DNA of 64,000 bases from Methanobrevibacter boviskoreani JH1 (GTDB lineage: Archaea; Methanobacteriota; Methanobacteria; Methanobacteriales; Methanobacteriaceae): positions 22,965 through 86,964 of the forward strand of contig NZ_BAGX02000013.1 of the NCBI RefSeq assembly GCF_000320505.1, read 5' to 3'. How positions within the stretch are numbered: the stretch's first letter is position 1; the number at the start of each line of letters is the position of its first letter. A model generated the notes under the pieces. That model did no database searches. It worked only from the letters and a program-made list of their open reading frames with translations, and was not told the DNA's origin. Below, piece after piece: positions 47,931 through 58,404 of the stretch. A program made the position numbers and the translations under genes.

Positions 47931-48149
47931 TTATCTAGCAGGTAACTGATATGCATCATATGCAGAAACAAGACCAATAATAAACCAAACCAGCTCGGCA
48001 ATCCATGAAGCAGAAAGATAATATAATATTCCGAATATTATAATTGTTAAAATGAAAATCAATAATCCATTTAAACTTTCATTTTGTATAATTTGACCAA
48101 CACCTGGTAAAAAGAATGATATAACTGCTGCTAAAACTTTACTAACCAT
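47931..48149 (-). CDS. small TM2-like membrane protein
   Basis: This 72-residue protein has two or three hydrophobic helices. The GVGQIIQNESLNGLL segment between the first and second helices resembles TM2-domain and related small membrane proteins with a Gly-x-Gly-Gln turn. Its function is unknown. The GGAGGATT site six bases upstream makes it a convincing gene despite its size. It is isolated between trxB and htpX on the same strand. Confidence 0.75.
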   Translation of the reverse strand: MVSKVLAAVISFFLPGVGQIIQNESLNGLLIFILTIIIFGILYYLSASWIAELVWFIIGLVSAYDAYQLPAR

Positions 48150-48412
48150 TAAAATCCTCCAAACTAAAAGAAATACCTGATTTTATTACTAAATTAATTT
48201 TAATTATTCAAATATAATTAATATTATTTATATTTTTATTACATTATAAATATTTGGATTAAATTATAATATTTTTATAAAAAAATAATAAACAAAATAA
48301 GAGCATTATAAACAAAAATAATAATTTTGTACATAAAAAAACAGATATATTAAAACATGAAAAAACTAAATAGATAGAATAAAAAAAATAAATAATAGCA
48401 TTTAAATGCTAT

Positions 48413-49378
48413 TTAATAATCTTCTTGTAATTCAGCTAATCTTTTAACCCTTTTTAACATATCCGGGTGGGTTGAGAATATTTCCATAAATTTACTACCA
48501 GCAGATATTTTAATGTTAGAATTTTTAAGATTTTTAAGCTCTTGAGAGCCTAACACACCATCGCCATCTAAATCCACTTGAGATAGTTCATTAATGTCTC
48601 TTTCTGCATGTGATACATCATTTAAGAAAAATGCTTTGGAACCCTCAACATTTTTAATCTCATCTTCAGGTGATGCTGCTGAACCATAAACTAACTTATA
48701 TAATGCTGTAGCCAAATGTTCCGGTTTACAACCAAGTTCAACACTACCCTGATCCGCATAATATTCCCTTATTCTTGAAACAAGCAATACAAGTAATTGA
48801 CCAATGAAATAGAATATTAAACCTATAACTCCAATAATTGCACCAGCGTTATCATCGTTACTAGAAAATATAGTACTCCAAGCCAAATAATAACAAATAG
48901 TTGGAACTACACTTATTATGGTGGTTATAGCCATATCATGATGTTTAATATGTGACATTTCATGACCTAAAACAGCTTTAAGTTCATCATAAGTTAAAAG
49001 ACCTAAAATTCCTCTGGTAACTGCTATATGACCATCCCTATGGGATCTACCATATGCAAATGCATTTGGGATTGATGTTTCAGCAATACCAATAGTAGGT
49101 TTTGGAAGTCCTGCATTATTAGCTAATTCTTCAACCATACGATGTAAATCAGGAGCTTCTTCTGGTGAAACTCTTTGTACATTCATGGACATTTCAACCA
49201 TTTTAGGTCCAATTAAATATTGTATAAAGGTTATAGCCAAGGTTAAAATAAGATAGAATAATACACTACCACCTAATCCACATGCAAAACCAACAATGCT
49301 TAAAATTACATATAACAGTACAAACATGAGAATAGAAGCAAGCCACATTCTAAGGTGTAGTTTCCATGTACCTTTCAT
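48413..49378 (-). CDS. htpX: HtpX-family membrane zinc protease with EF-hand insertion
   Basis: This integral membrane M48 protease for membrane-protein quality control has 321 residues. Helices lie near 12-32 and 36-55. The active site is HEMSH at 139-143, with the third ligand Glu205 in REYYAD, and further helices lie near 150-170 and 180-200. Unusually, residues 269-280 (DLDGDGVLGSQE) form a perfect EF-hand calcium loop inside the cytosolic C-terminal domain, between the protease core and its end (FSTHPDMLKRVKRL). A GAGATGA site precedes the ATG. Confidence 0.92.
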   Translation of the reverse strand: MKGTWKLHLRMWLASILMFVLLYVILSIVGFACGLGGSVLFYLILTLAITFIQYLIGPKMVEMSMNVQRVSPEEAPDLHRMVEELANNAGLPKPTIGIAETSIPNAFAYGRSHRDGHIAVTRGILGLLTYDELKAVLGHEMSHIKHHDMAITTIISVVPTICYYLAWSTIFSSNDDNAGAIIGVIGLIFYFIGQLLVLLVSRIREYYADQGSVELGCKPEHLATALYKLVYGSAASPEDEIKNVEGSKAFFLNDVSHAERDINELSQVDLDGDGVLGSQELKNLKNSNIKISAGSKFMEIFSTHPDMLKRVKRLAELQEDY

Positions 49379-49640
49379 TTTATATCATCTCAATAATTAA
49401 CATTTTTAAAAGTTTTTAAATTCAACATTACATTATTAAATTTATAAATCCAATTCCAAGACTATTTTAATTAAATTTATAAATTTAATATTAAATTCAT
49501 TTCGATTCCATTAATAATTTAATATACTAATATTTAATTCTTTCTAAATATATAAAACATTATACTTATCTTTAAAAAAATAGAACCAGAATTAAAAATA
49601 AAATCTAAAAAAAAAAGATTAAATTAAAAAATTAAAAATT

Positions 49641-50075
49641 TTATAAATTATAAACCTCATCTGAAGGTACAATCCTTACATTTTCCTTATGTAACACTTT
49701 AATAAGTAAATCTAAATCATGAGTACATAAAAGCAAGATTGCATTATCTGTTTTTTCATGAGTAAATGCATAAAGATAATCTAAATTGATATCATTATCA
49801 TTTAATATTTTTAAGATTGAAGATAATCCTCCAGGAACATCATTTAATTCAACTGCAATAGCTGTTGAAATTTTAATAGTATAATTATTATCCTCTAAAA
49901 TTTTTTGACCTTTATTAGGATCATCTACAATGAGTCTTAAAATACCAAATTCAGAGGTGTCAGCTAGTGATAATGCACGTATGTTAACACCATTTTTACC
50001 TAAAATATCTAATACTTTATATAATCTACCCTTTTGATTTGTTAAAAATATTGAAAGTTGTTTTACTTTTTCCAT
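49641..50075 (-). CDS. tandem ACT-domain protein, partner of the CoA ligase
   Basis: This 144-residue protein consists of two ACT domains (about 3-68 and 72-140; LSIFLTNQKGRLYKVLDIL and VELNDVPGGLSSILKIL). It lies 37 bp after the phenylacetate-CoA ligase-like gene. This pairing is frequent in archaea and suggests that aromatic amino acids or their keto/aryl acids regulate the ligase. AAGGAA precedes the start. It has no catalytic motif. Confidence 0.85.
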   Translation of the reverse strand: MEKVKQLSIFLTNQKGRLYKVLDILGKNGVNIRALSLADTSEFGILRLIVDDPNKGQKILEDNNYTIKISTAIAVELNDVPGGLSSILKILNDNDINLDYLYAFTHEKTDNAILLLCTHDLDLLIKVLHKENVRIVPSDEVYNL

Positions 50076-50112
50076 AGAAATTCCTTCATAAATTTAAATA
50101 AATAAAATTAAA

Positions 50113-51414
50113 TTAATTAAAGTTACGTTTATCAATAACCCTTACAGCTTTAGCTTCACTTCTTGGGATACTTTTTGGTTCAACTAAAGTAACTTTAACT
50201 TTAATTCCAATCTCATTCTTGATATATTCCCCAATTTTTCTTTGAATACCTAACATTTCTGTAACATCATCGGAGAAAAGATCAGGTGATGTTTCAACCT
50301 TTACCTCGATTTCATCTAAAGAACCTGGACGTGTAACAATAACTTGATAATGAGGTTCAACTTCAGAAACTTTAAGTAAAGCCTTTTCAATTTGTGATGG
50401 GAATACTGCTACACCTTTGACTTTAATCATATCATCGGTTCTACCAGTGATTCTTTCCATTCTACAGAAAGTTCTTCCACAGTCACATTTATCATAATGA
50501 AGTGCTGTAATATCTTTAGTTCTAAATCTAATAATCGGCATAGCTTCTCTTTGAAGATTAGTTAGAACTAATTCTCCTTTTTCACCTTCAGCTAAGTTTT
50601 TACCAGTGTTTGAGTCAATAATTTCCGGATAATAGAAATCCTCTGCAATATGAAGACCGTTTTGCTCTTTACATTCTACACCAATACCTGGACCCATCAT
50701 TTCAGTAAGTCCGTAAATATTATATGCAGGAACACCGAATGTGTCTTCCAATCTCTTTCTCATTTCCTCAGTCCACATCTCAGAACCGAATGCAATAGCT
50801 TTAAGACCAAAATCCCTAGGGTCAAAACCTTCTTCCTTTGCAACTTCGCCAATATATAAACCATAGGAAGGAGTTACAACAAGCAAGGTAGTATCGAAAT
50901 CGTTCATAAGTTCTACCTGACGACGAGTTTGACCTGTAGAAATTGGTACAACTGTAGCTCCAATCTTCTGTGCCCCATAATGAACACCGAAACCACCAGT
51001 AAATAAACCATATCCATGGGTGTTTTGAACTATATCCTCATCGGTTATGCCCCATTCAGTTAAACCTCTAGCCATAAGTTCAGACCAATAATCAATGTCT
51101 TTCCTGGTGTATCCCCCAACTACAGGTTTACCTGTTGTACCACTTGATGAGTGAATTTCTATAACTTCTTTCTTATCGACAGCAAACATTCCAAAGGGAT
51201 AGGACTCCCTTAAATCAGTTTTTGTAGTGAAAGGAAGCTTTTTGATATCTTCTAAAGTTTCTATATCCTCTGGAAAAACTTCACATTCAGTATATTTTTT
51301 ATGATAGTATGGAACATTATCAAATGCATATTTTACAATATTCTGTAATTTTTTAAGTTGCACTTCATTAATTTCGTCTCTTTCCATACATTCGGCTTTT
51401 TCATCCCAAAACAT
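50113..51414 (-). CDS. paaK: phenylacetate--CoA ligase family enzyme (aryl acid activation)
   Basis: This AMP-forming acyl-CoA synthetase of 433 residues has the P-loop-like [10 protein letters not shown] near 87-96, YGLTE-type motif [11 protein letters not shown], and RFRTKDI with a Cys-rich [10 protein letters not shown] stretch that may bind zinc. Methanogens without a complete aromatic pathway, or with salvage, use such ligases to activate phenylacetate, 4-hydroxyphenylacetate or indoleacetate for reductive carboxylation to aromatic amino acids. Here aroE is also present, so salvage would be additional. The ribosome site is GAAGGT. It is in an operon with the ACT protein. Confidence 0.88.
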   Translation of the reverse strand: MFWDEKAECMERDEINEVQLKKLQNIVKYAFDNVPYYHKKYTECEVFPEDIETLEDIKKLPFTTKTDLRESYPFGMFAVDKKEVIEIHSSSGTTGKPVVGGYTRKDIDYWSELMARGLTEWGITDEDIVQNTHGYGLFTGGFGVHYGAQKIGATVVPISTGQTRRQVELMNDFDTTLLVVTPSYGLYIGEVAKEEGFDPRDFGLKAIAFGSEMWTEEMRKRLEDTFGVPAYNIYGLTEMMGPGIGVECKEQNGLHIAEDFYYPEIIDSNTGKNLAEGEKGELVLTNLQREAMPIIRFRTKDITALHYDKCDCGRTFCRMERITGRTDDMIKVKGVAVFPSQIEKALLKVSEVEPHYQVIVTRPGSLDEIEVKVETSPDLFSDDVTEMLGIQRKIGEYIKNEIGIKVKVTLVEPKSIPRSEAKAVRVIDKRNFN

Positions 51415-51621
51415 TATTAAAAACCTTCATAATTTCTTAAAATTTTAATTTAAAATTTTTCTGTTTAAAAAAACAATTATATTTAAACATAATAAACTAT
51501 TATATTTATGTTTTCTTTTCTATAAAATACTTATCTAATTGATTTAACTTCTATATAAATAGCATATTAATCTAATAAAAAAAATTAAAAAATACTTAAT
51601 ATAATAAAAAAAGTAAAAAAT

Positions 51622-52371
51622 TTAAGATTTAAAGTTTCTTAAATATTCTAGACTTTTAATGATAGATTCCTTTTGATTTACTTCAATCATATATATTCCA
51701 TCATAATGATTTGCCTCAAATGAGGAAATTAAAGTATCAAAATCAACAGTTCCCTCACCAATAGCTAGATGTGAGTCATCATCACCTAGATTATCATGTA
51801 CGTGAATATGTTTAATTAATGGAGAATACATTTCCTCCGCTTTATAACCATTAGTGTTTGCATGACCAATATCTAAACACATTGCCATATTATATTCTTC
51901 TAAAAATTCGGTAAGTTCTTCAAGTCTTGTAAAGGTAAAACCTGGAATATTAGGCATATTCTCAAATACTGCAGTTACACCTAGCTCATCAGCAGTTTCA
52001 GCCAATTCAATCATGGATGCCTTATTAATCTGATTGATTTTCTCTTCCAAACCTTGACCTAAAAACGGTATTTTACCTGGATGAACTACAACTGTATCTA
52101 CATCTAATTCATTAGCCTTTTCAAAGGAATATTTTACCTCATTTATAGAGGCCTCCCTAATTGAAGGGTTCAATGATGAAATATTCATATCTATAATTGG
52201 AGAGTGAATTGTATATTTTAAATCAAAGGACAAGATAGCTTCAATATCCATTTCCCTTGATGGATAATCATGTAATAGCTCTACATATTCAATATCATTA
52301 TCTTCATAAAATCCTAAACCGTTTTCTAAACCATCTTTAAAAGTTACTAAAGTTGATGCACCAATCTTCAT
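51622..52371 (-). CDS. xylose-isomerase-like TIM-barrel protein (AP endonuclease 2 family fold)
   Basis: This is a TIM-barrel protein of 249 residues with EYVELLHDYP near the start, VVVHPGK, FENMP, LDIGHANTNG and HIHVHDNLGDDDSHLAIGEG, the metal-binding residues of the sugar phosphate isomerase/epimerase superfamily. Substrate is unknown; endonuclease IV-like repair is less likely given the short length. The frame begins at a GTG (52380) that overlaps the AGGTG site, so the ATG at 52371 is chosen. It lies within 20 bp of the end of the PIN/KH ATPase gene, so the two are co-transcribed. Confidence 0.82.
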   Translation of the reverse strand: MKIGASTLVTFKDGLENGLGFYEDNDIEYVELLHDYPSREMDIEAILSFDLKYTIHSPIIDMNISSLNPSIREASINEVKYSFEKANELDVDTVVVHPGKIPFLGQGLEEKINQINKASMIELAETADELGVTAVFENMPNIPGFTFTRLEELTEFLEEYNMAMCLDIGHANTNGYKAEEMYSPLIKHIHVHDNLGDDDSHLAIGEGTVDFDTLISSFEANHYDGIYMIEVNQKESIIKSLEYLRNFKS

Positions 52372-52388
52372 TTTTAACACCTATCTTA

Positions 52389-54257
52389 TTATATATCTCT
52401 ATAAACAGCAGTTATTGGAAAACCAAATTCTATTGCATCCAAAACCTGTTTTCCAACATTAATTGATTTTCTAATCTTTACCTCACCATGTTTACCAACA
52501 GTTGCGGTAAATAAATATTGACCATTTATCATTAAATCAAAACTTTTACCAATGTCCTCACGAGGAAAATCAAATATAATATGTTTTTTATTAGTATGAT
52601 ATTCTACTAAAAACGGTTCATTACTCATCAAGCTTTCAATCGGATCTACACCTAAACTAATACCAATATCCTTTTCAATCTCGGCAATACGTTTACCATT
52701 CTTACCAATAATCTTAGGAATATATTCCTCATTCAAATATACATTGGCCCTTTCCATGCTCTCAAGTTCTACAAGTATATTAGCACGAGGTGCATATTTC
52801 CTCATCCTACGTGTAATTTCCGCCTCAGCAATCTTTTCAACCGGTGTTTTCTCCCTATCCTCATCACCGAAATCATCAATAAGATCCATATCCATTACTA
52901 TAGTCTGTTCACCATATGTGTATATCTCATTTTTAAGCTCACCAGTTTCAAAATCACGGACCTCTATAACAGGTCTTGCAAGATCTGATTCCACCATACC
53001 TGTTGGAACTTTGATCTTAAGTTTATTTTCATAAACCGTTTTAACCTGACCATCCTCGATATAGATAGTCGTATCAACAACGGATGGAATTACACCTAAC
53101 TCTATTCTATTGGCAATCCTTTGAATTCCATCAATTGGACGGGTTGCATGAACTACACCAATCATACCTACACCTGCAAGACGCATATCTGCAAATATCT
53201 TAAAATCATAACTCTTTCTAAGTTCATCATATATTGTAAAGTCTGGTCTTACAAGAAGTAATATATCAGCTGTTTTTTCCATATCTCCTTCGAGTGGAGC
53301 ATATTGGGTAATTTCATCGGAAACTTGTAAATCTCTTGGAGATTCCATTGTTTTTACGATTTTACCAGTATCCTTATAAAATTCTGCGATTGCCTGCGCA
53401 AAAGTAGATTTACCTGCTCCTGGAGAACCGGAAATAAGGATACCCTCAGAACTATTTTTAAGTTTTTCCATTAGTTTATCAGACAAATTATAATCCTCAA
53501 GTGAAACATTTGCAACTGGTCTTACGGCAGTAATTTCCATAGCCTCTGAAAAAGGAGGAATAGCTATAGAAATTCTCAATTCACCAGATTGTACAACCAT
53601 TGCCCCCTCCATATCAGCTTCCAAATAGGTCTTTGGATCGTATCTTTCCTTTTCCAGAATCTCCTCAGCCATATCCTCAAGTTGACTGTATTTCATTGGA
53701 GTGCTACCCAACTCAACCAGTTTAATATGTCCTGGTTTTCCAACTTTTGCCATTGGAGGAACATTCTCCTTAAGATGTACTGACATGGTTAACTCATCAA
53801 AATAATCAGCAATAGTTAACTTCATATCTGCTTTAGATTTCTGTTTATAATATTCAACTGGTATACCTAATGCTTTTGCACTTTCTGATTGAATTATATC
53901 GCTGGTAATTAAGGTTGCAAAATTCTCCTTTGCAACATCCCTAATCATGGCATCAATTTCTCCAGTTTTAGCAAGGGATATTTCATAGTTAGATGGACGT
54001 TGACCTACAAAATCAATAGACAAATCACCATTATCACATTTTTCTTGTAGTTTTTTAAGTTCATTTAAACCTGTAAAGCCAGTAGGTCGTTTTTTATTGG
54101 CCTGATATTCAAGTTCCGCTACAACTGCCTGTGGAATAATAATTTCAGGATAATTTAAATTCTTTTCCTTAATAATTCTAGTAATTATACCTTCAATAAC
54201 TGCACTTGTATCTGGTACTAATCTAACAGAATCTTCATAATCATAATCTGTATTCAT
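52389..54257 (-). CDS. PIN-domain / PilT-like ATPase / KH-domain protein
   Basis: This 622-residue protein is characteristic of archaea. A PIN nuclease-type domain (about 10-140, [10 protein letters not shown] with Asp16, TGEIDAMI and LITSD) is followed by a secretion-type ATPase domain with Walker [10 protein letters not shown] at 277-285 and Asp-rich motif [15 protein letters not shown]-type RNA-binding domain ([17 protein letters not shown], about 526-543) and a small C-terminal domain follow. A role in RNA or ribosome quality control is likely; no exact function is established that I know of. The AGGTAA site supports the start. It is transcribed before the TIM-barrel gene. Confidence 0.87.
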   Translation of the reverse strand: MNTDYDYEDSVRLVPDTSAVIEGIITRIIKEKNLNYPEIIIPQAVVAELEYQANKKRPTGFTGLNELKKLQEKCDNGDLSIDFVGQRPSNYEISLAKTGEIDAMIRDVAKENFATLITSDIIQSESAKALGIPVEYYKQKSKADMKLTIADYFDELTMSVHLKENVPPMAKVGKPGHIKLVELGSTPMKYSQLEDMAEEILEKERYDPKTYLEADMEGAMVVQSGELRISIAIPPFSEAMEITAVRPVANVSLEDYNLSDKLMEKLKNSSEGILISGSPGAGKSTFAQAIAEFYKDTGKIVKTMESPRDLQVSDEITQYAPLEGDMEKTADILLLVRPDFTIYDELRKSYDFKIFADMRLAGVGMIGVVHATRPIDGIQRIANRIELGVIPSVVDTTIYIEDGQVKTVYENKLKIKVPTGMVESDLARPVIEVRDFETGELKNEIYTYGEQTIVMDMDLIDDFGDEDREKTPVEKIAEAEITRRMRKYAPRANILVELESMERANVYLNEEYIPKIIGKNGKRIAEIEKDIGISLGVDPIESLMSNEPFLVEYHTNKKHIIFDFPREDIGKSFDLMINGQYLFTATVGKHGEVKIRKSINVGKQVLDAIEFGFPITAVYRDI

Positions 54258-54339
54258 TTCAATTACCTTTCAAATAGCTAAAATTAGAATAATATTTTAA
54301 AATAAATAATTCTTTATAAGTTTCATTTCTACAATTAAA

Positions 54340-54759
54340 TTAATTATCTCCATACATATCTTCCGGATTAAATAATCTGTCCTGAATAATTTCAATATCA
54401 TCATCGGTGATTTCATCTAATTTATAAACATCTTTTGAATTGTTAATTTGTCTAAAAAAACAAGATTTATAACCTTCATGACATGCTGCACCAATCTGCT
54501 CAACTTTTAAAAGAAGTGAATCGCCATCACAATCCACATATATCTCTTTGACTTTCTGGATATTTCCAGAACTTTCACCTTTCATCCATTGCTGGGATCT
54601 GGAAGTGCTATAATAATGTGCTTTTTTAGTTTTTAATGTATCTTCAACAGCTTGCCTATTCATAAATGCAACCATCAAAACCTCATTAGTTTTCCAATCC
54701 TGAGCTACAGCAATAACTAATTTTTCACCATTTTTCTCATGTCTGAAGTTTAATTCCAT
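54340..54759 (-). CDS. hisI: phosphoribosyl-AMP cyclohydrolase
   Basis: The product carries out the third step of histidine synthesis, opening the purine ring of phosphoribosyl-AMP. The 139 residues correspond to a HisI without the fused HisE domain. Conserved motifs are VLMVAFMNRQA, YYSTSRSQQWMKGESSGN, the metal-binding CDGDSLLLKVEQ and CHEGYKSCFFR with its zinc cysteines. A GTGAT site precedes the ATG. It lies between the PIN/KH gene and hisS on the same strand, with no other histidine biosynthesis gene nearby. Confidence 0.95.
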   Translation of the reverse strand: MELNFRHEKNGEKLVIAVAQDWKTNEVLMVAFMNRQAVEDTLKTKKAHYYSTSRSQQWMKGESSGNIQKVKEIYVDCDGDSLLLKVEQIGAACHEGYKSCFFRQINNSKDVYKLDEITDDDIEIIQDRLFNPEDMYGDN

Positions 54760-55039
54760 TTTATCACATTTTATTTTAATTGAAAAATAAGCATTGTTAA
54801 AATTATATCATATACTTTAGTTTTAAATAATTATGAAATTTAATGAATTACTTAATTACTATTCTTAAGCAACTAAAATAATTCAATATAGTGAATTATA
54901 TTAAATATTTAATTTAAAACATTGCGAATAATTCTGAAATTTAAAGATTATATTAACTTTAATTTAAGGTAACATAACAAAGCTTATTAATGTACCTATA
55001 ATCTTAAACTAATTAAAAATAAGAATCATAAGAATAATT

Positions 55040-56335
55040 CTAAATATTTTCTTTAATATAATCAACAATATCCTTAATATTTACTAATTCCTGATTACCG
55101 GTTTCCATATTCTTAACAGTGACTTGCTTGTTTTGAACATCATTCGTTCCAACAAGGATAGTTTGTTTAACTCCTAGATTGTTTGCATAAGATAGTAATT
55201 TCTTAAACTTCTTACGGGATAAATCTATTTCAGTAGCAATACCTTCCTGACGTAATCTCTGTGCAATATTAAAAGACAATTGTCTTGTTTCTGCAGATAT
55301 TGGAGCCACATAAACATCAACCTTTGGACCAATTTCAGGTAAATTACCACTTGCCTCTATACCATCCATCAATCTATCAAATCCAAAAGCAAATCCTGTA
55401 GATACTACATCATCTCCACCAAATAGCTTAATTAAATTGTAGGTTCCTCCACCACAGACTTGTTTTTGACTACCTAATTCAGGTACATAGATTTCAAATA
55501 CAATGCCTATATAATAGTCAAGTCCACGTGCTACACCTAAATTCAATTTATAATTTTCAACACCAAAGCTTTTTAATGTGGTAATCAATTCTTTAAGTTC
55601 AGTTAGAGGTTTTAAACATTCATCGAATGGTTCCACTAATCTTTTTATATCCTCATATATATCACTTGAACCTACCATATCAATGAGCTTTAAAAGAATT
55701 TGGCCTAATTCTTTATTGTCAATAATAGCATCCTGACCAGTTAATGATTCTTTTAATAAATCTTTATCACCCTTATCTACAACAATCATTACTTCACGTG
55801 CTTTCTCATCAGGTATTCCATAATGAGCAAATAAACCTCGGATAATGCCCAAATGATTTATATGAATTTCAGCTGAATCAATTCCTAACTTTTCAATAGA
55901 TTCGTTTGCCATGGCAATAACTTCAGCCTCACCTTCCGGGGATTTGGCACCTATAAGTTCACATCCGAATTGCCAAAATTGTCTAAATCTACCTTTTTGA
56001 GGTCTCTCATATCTAAAACAGCTTCCATAATAATATAGTTTAATAGGTTTTGCAGTTTTTGAAAGTTCATTAATATATAATCTTGCAATAGCTGCAGTAA
56101 TCTCAGGTCTTAATGCAAGTTCCCTGTTGGACTTATCCTTAAAATTATAAAGCTGATCTATAATCTCTTCTCCAGATTTAGTGGTGAATAATTTTAATTC
56201 TTCAAATAAAGGAGTTTTAACTTCCCCATAACCATAATTTTCAAAGACTTCTCTTAAAGTATTTTCTACAATCTTTCTTTCTTTCATTTCATCAAAGAGA
56301 AAGTCTCTTGTACCTCTAGGTCTTGTAAATTCCAC
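55040..56335 (-). CDS. hisS: histidyl-tRNA synthetase
   Basis: This class II synthetase of 431 residues charges tRNA-His. The N-terminal FTRPRGTRDFL is typical; motif 2 is around FRYERPQKGRFRQFWQFG; the histidine-binding LGVARGLDYYIGIVFEIY follows; motif 3 is FGFDRLM; and the C-terminal anticodon-binding domain spans about 330-430. The start codon is GTG, well supported by AAGGAGG seven bases upstream. The sequence suggests a standard enzyme and not the HisZ paralogue, since the active-site motifs are complete. Confidence 0.96.
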   Translation of the reverse strand: MEFTRPRGTRDFLFDEMKERKIVENTLREVFENYGYGEVKTPLFEELKLFTTKSGEEIIDQLYNFKDKSNRELALRPEITAAIARLYINELSKTAKPIKLYYYGSCFRYERPQKGRFRQFWQFGCELIGAKSPEGEAEVIAMANESIEKLGIDSAEIHINHLGIIRGLFAHYGIPDEKAREVMIVVDKGDKDLLKESLTGQDAIIDNKELGQILLKLIDMVGSSDIYEDIKRLVEPFDECLKPLTELKELITTLKSFGVENYKLNLGVARGLDYYIGIVFEIYVPELGSQKQVCGGGTYNLIKLFGGDDVVSTGFAFGFDRLMDGIEASGNLPEIGPKVDVYVAPISAETRQLSFNIAQRLRQEGIATEIDLSRKKFKKLLSYANNLGVKQTILVGTNDVQNKQVTVKNMETGNQELVNIKDIVDYIKENI

Positions 56336-56601
56336 TTATTTTCCTCCTTAATATAATAAATAATTTTTAAATAAAAATGATAATAGATAATTGAAAATTC
56401 AATTTATATAGTTAAAATTTGATTTTTTTATCTTATAAAATTAATTATAATATCTGAATTAATATAAGATAAAATGATAAAGAATTTAGAAAAGTTTAAT
56501 TAATTTAAAATATAGTTTTATGGTTATAAAATAATATAAGTTAATTAAGATATATTATATGTATAAAAGATTAATGATTGAAAAAATTTTTAGTGGTTAA
56601 T

Positions 56602-57483
56602 ATGGCGATTGATGGAAATACTAAGATTTTCGGTGTTATAGGTAATCCTATTGAACATAGCCTTTCACCTAATATGCATAATGCAAATCTTGAATCTTTA
56701 GGTTTAAATTATGTCTATTTACCTTTTCATGTTTATGAGGATAATATAGAATATCTTATTGATGGTGCTAAAGCTTTAAATATCCAGGGATTAAATGTTA
56801 CTATCCCACATAAAATCAATGTAATAAAATATTTAGATGAGATAGATCCCCTTGCTGAGAAGATAGGCGCCGTAAATACAATTAATTTTGAATATAAATC
56901 TGATAAAACAATAGCTAAAGGTTATAATACAGATGTTTTAGGTGCTATGAGAGCCCTTAAGGAAAAAACAGACATAAAGGATAAAGATGTTCTGGTTTTA
57001 GGTGCAGGTGGAGCATCAAGGGCAATTTGTTATGGACTTACCGAGGAGAATGTCAATTCAATAACAATATTGAACAGGAATCTTGAAAGGGCCTTAGATT
57101 TAGCTGGGGATATTACAAGCAGCACCGAATATACCGTTAATTTTGACGATTTTGAAAATATTGATACACATTTAAGGGATACTGACATTATTATAAACAC
57201 CACCCCAGTTGGAATATATCCAAATATCTATGACAAACCCTTAATTTATGCCCAACAAATGAATCCGAATATGGTTGTTTTTGACATAGTCTACACTCCA
57301 CTTGAAACAGGCCTACTTAAGGAGGCTAAAAAAATAGGAGCGACAAGGGTTTCTGGTCTTAAAATGTTTGTGTATCAAGGTGCTGAAAGCTTTAAGATAT
57401 GGACAGGTAAGGATGCAGACATTAAAGCTATGGAAAAATCTGTAATGAAAGAATCAGGAATCCATAGTCTAAAAGATTTTTAA
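56602..57483 (+). CDS. aroE: shikimate dehydrogenase
   Basis: The product reduces 3-dehydroshikimate to shikimate with NADPH in the common aromatic pathway. The 293-residue protein has GVIGNPIEHSLSPNMHN (shikimate-binding serines), NVTIPHK with the catalytic Lys, GAVNTI, the dinucleotide motif GAGGASRAI, and NTTPVGIYP. The open frame extends upstream to a TTG (56578), but the ATG at 56602 gives the normal family N-terminus and has a GTGGTT ribosome site. The next gene begins 11 bp after the stop. Confidence 0.94.
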   Translation: MAIDGNTKIFGVIGNPIEHSLSPNMHNANLESLGLNYVYLPFHVYEDNIEYLIDGAKALNIQGLNVTIPHKINVIKYLDEIDPLAEKIGAVNTINFEYKSDKTIAKGYNTDVLGAMRALKEKTDIKDKDVLVLGAGGASRAICYGLTEENVNSITILNRNLERALDLAGDITSSTEYTVNFDDFENIDTHLRDTDIIINTTPVGIYPNIYDKPLIYAQQMNPNMVVFDIVYTPLETGLLKEAKKIGATRVSGLKMFVYQGAESFKIWTGKDADIKAMEKSVMKESGIHSLKDF

Positions 57484-57494
57484 GTTGTGATTAG

Positions 57495-58183
57495 ATGGAA
57501 GATAATTTTTATTTGATTTTCATATACCTGAAGAGGAAGAAACTTTTACCAATTCAAAAAAAGACGTTTTAAGATTTTTATCTGATATTGGAGTAGACAC
57601 CAGATTTATATCATATACTCAAAGTAAAATCTATATCAATAATCTACGTTTTTCAAAGTTTTCAAGAAGAAGACAAAATACCTTTGAGGAAAAATATCCC
57701 GATATAGAGGTTATTAGATCATCACTTTTTCAAGAAATGGCTACCAATGCATCTAGAGAATTATCAGACACACTTAAACCCCAGATGAAAGTCTATATAC
57801 CACCAAATGCAAATCCGTTAATTGAAATAATACTTGAACCATATACAAGAAAATATGGATTAACATTGATTAACGACGGCAACAGCGATTATGATGTTAA
57901 AACATCCGACAAGACCTTGGATATGGAAGTTCACTCAATCATATCTGAGATATTTAGTGGAGATGGTATTCAATTTCCTAGAAAAGATGATGAATATATC
58001 TATCCATTAATTAAAATCTCAAATAAACAAATAAATGATTTCTTCAAGGATAGGATAGTTGAGGATACCTTTGATGATGCATCCGGTGAGTTTTTAGATT
58101 TCTTGGATGAGACGGTTATACAATATAAGTTTAACATACTTAAATCTGTTGAATATTTAGAAAAAAACAAGAATGCAGATTAA
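57495..58183 (+). CDS. conserved hypothetical protein with a frameshift near codon 7
   Basis: The ATG at 57495, preceded by GTGAT, reads six good codons (MEDNFY) and then leaves frame, stopping soon after. From 57506 a second frame reads FDFHIPEEEETFTN and continues without stop to 58183, through the internal ATG at 57737. Adding a single T in the T-rich stretch 57506-57520 would fuse the two into one protein of about 229 residues. I do not recognise the family. The protein is soluble with a basic centre (SKFSRRRQNTFEEKYP), and its C-terminal half is acidic. It follows aroE by 11 bp, so it is co-transcribed. A sequencing error in a homopolymer is a real alternative. Confidence 0.6.
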
Positions 58184-58404
58184 ATCGTTGATTTAATTAT
58201 ATATAACCTATAAAGACAATAACTAAACCATAGATTCGGCAATAAGCACAACCTAAATAAACTAAACCTAAATCCAATTAACACAATTTAAAAAAAAATA
58301 GAAAAAAGTAGTTAGATTAATGCATCTAAAATTAAAAAAATCAAAAAAAAACGATTTTAAAAGATGAAAATGTCATTAAAAAGAATTAAACTTTTAAATA
58401 AAGT

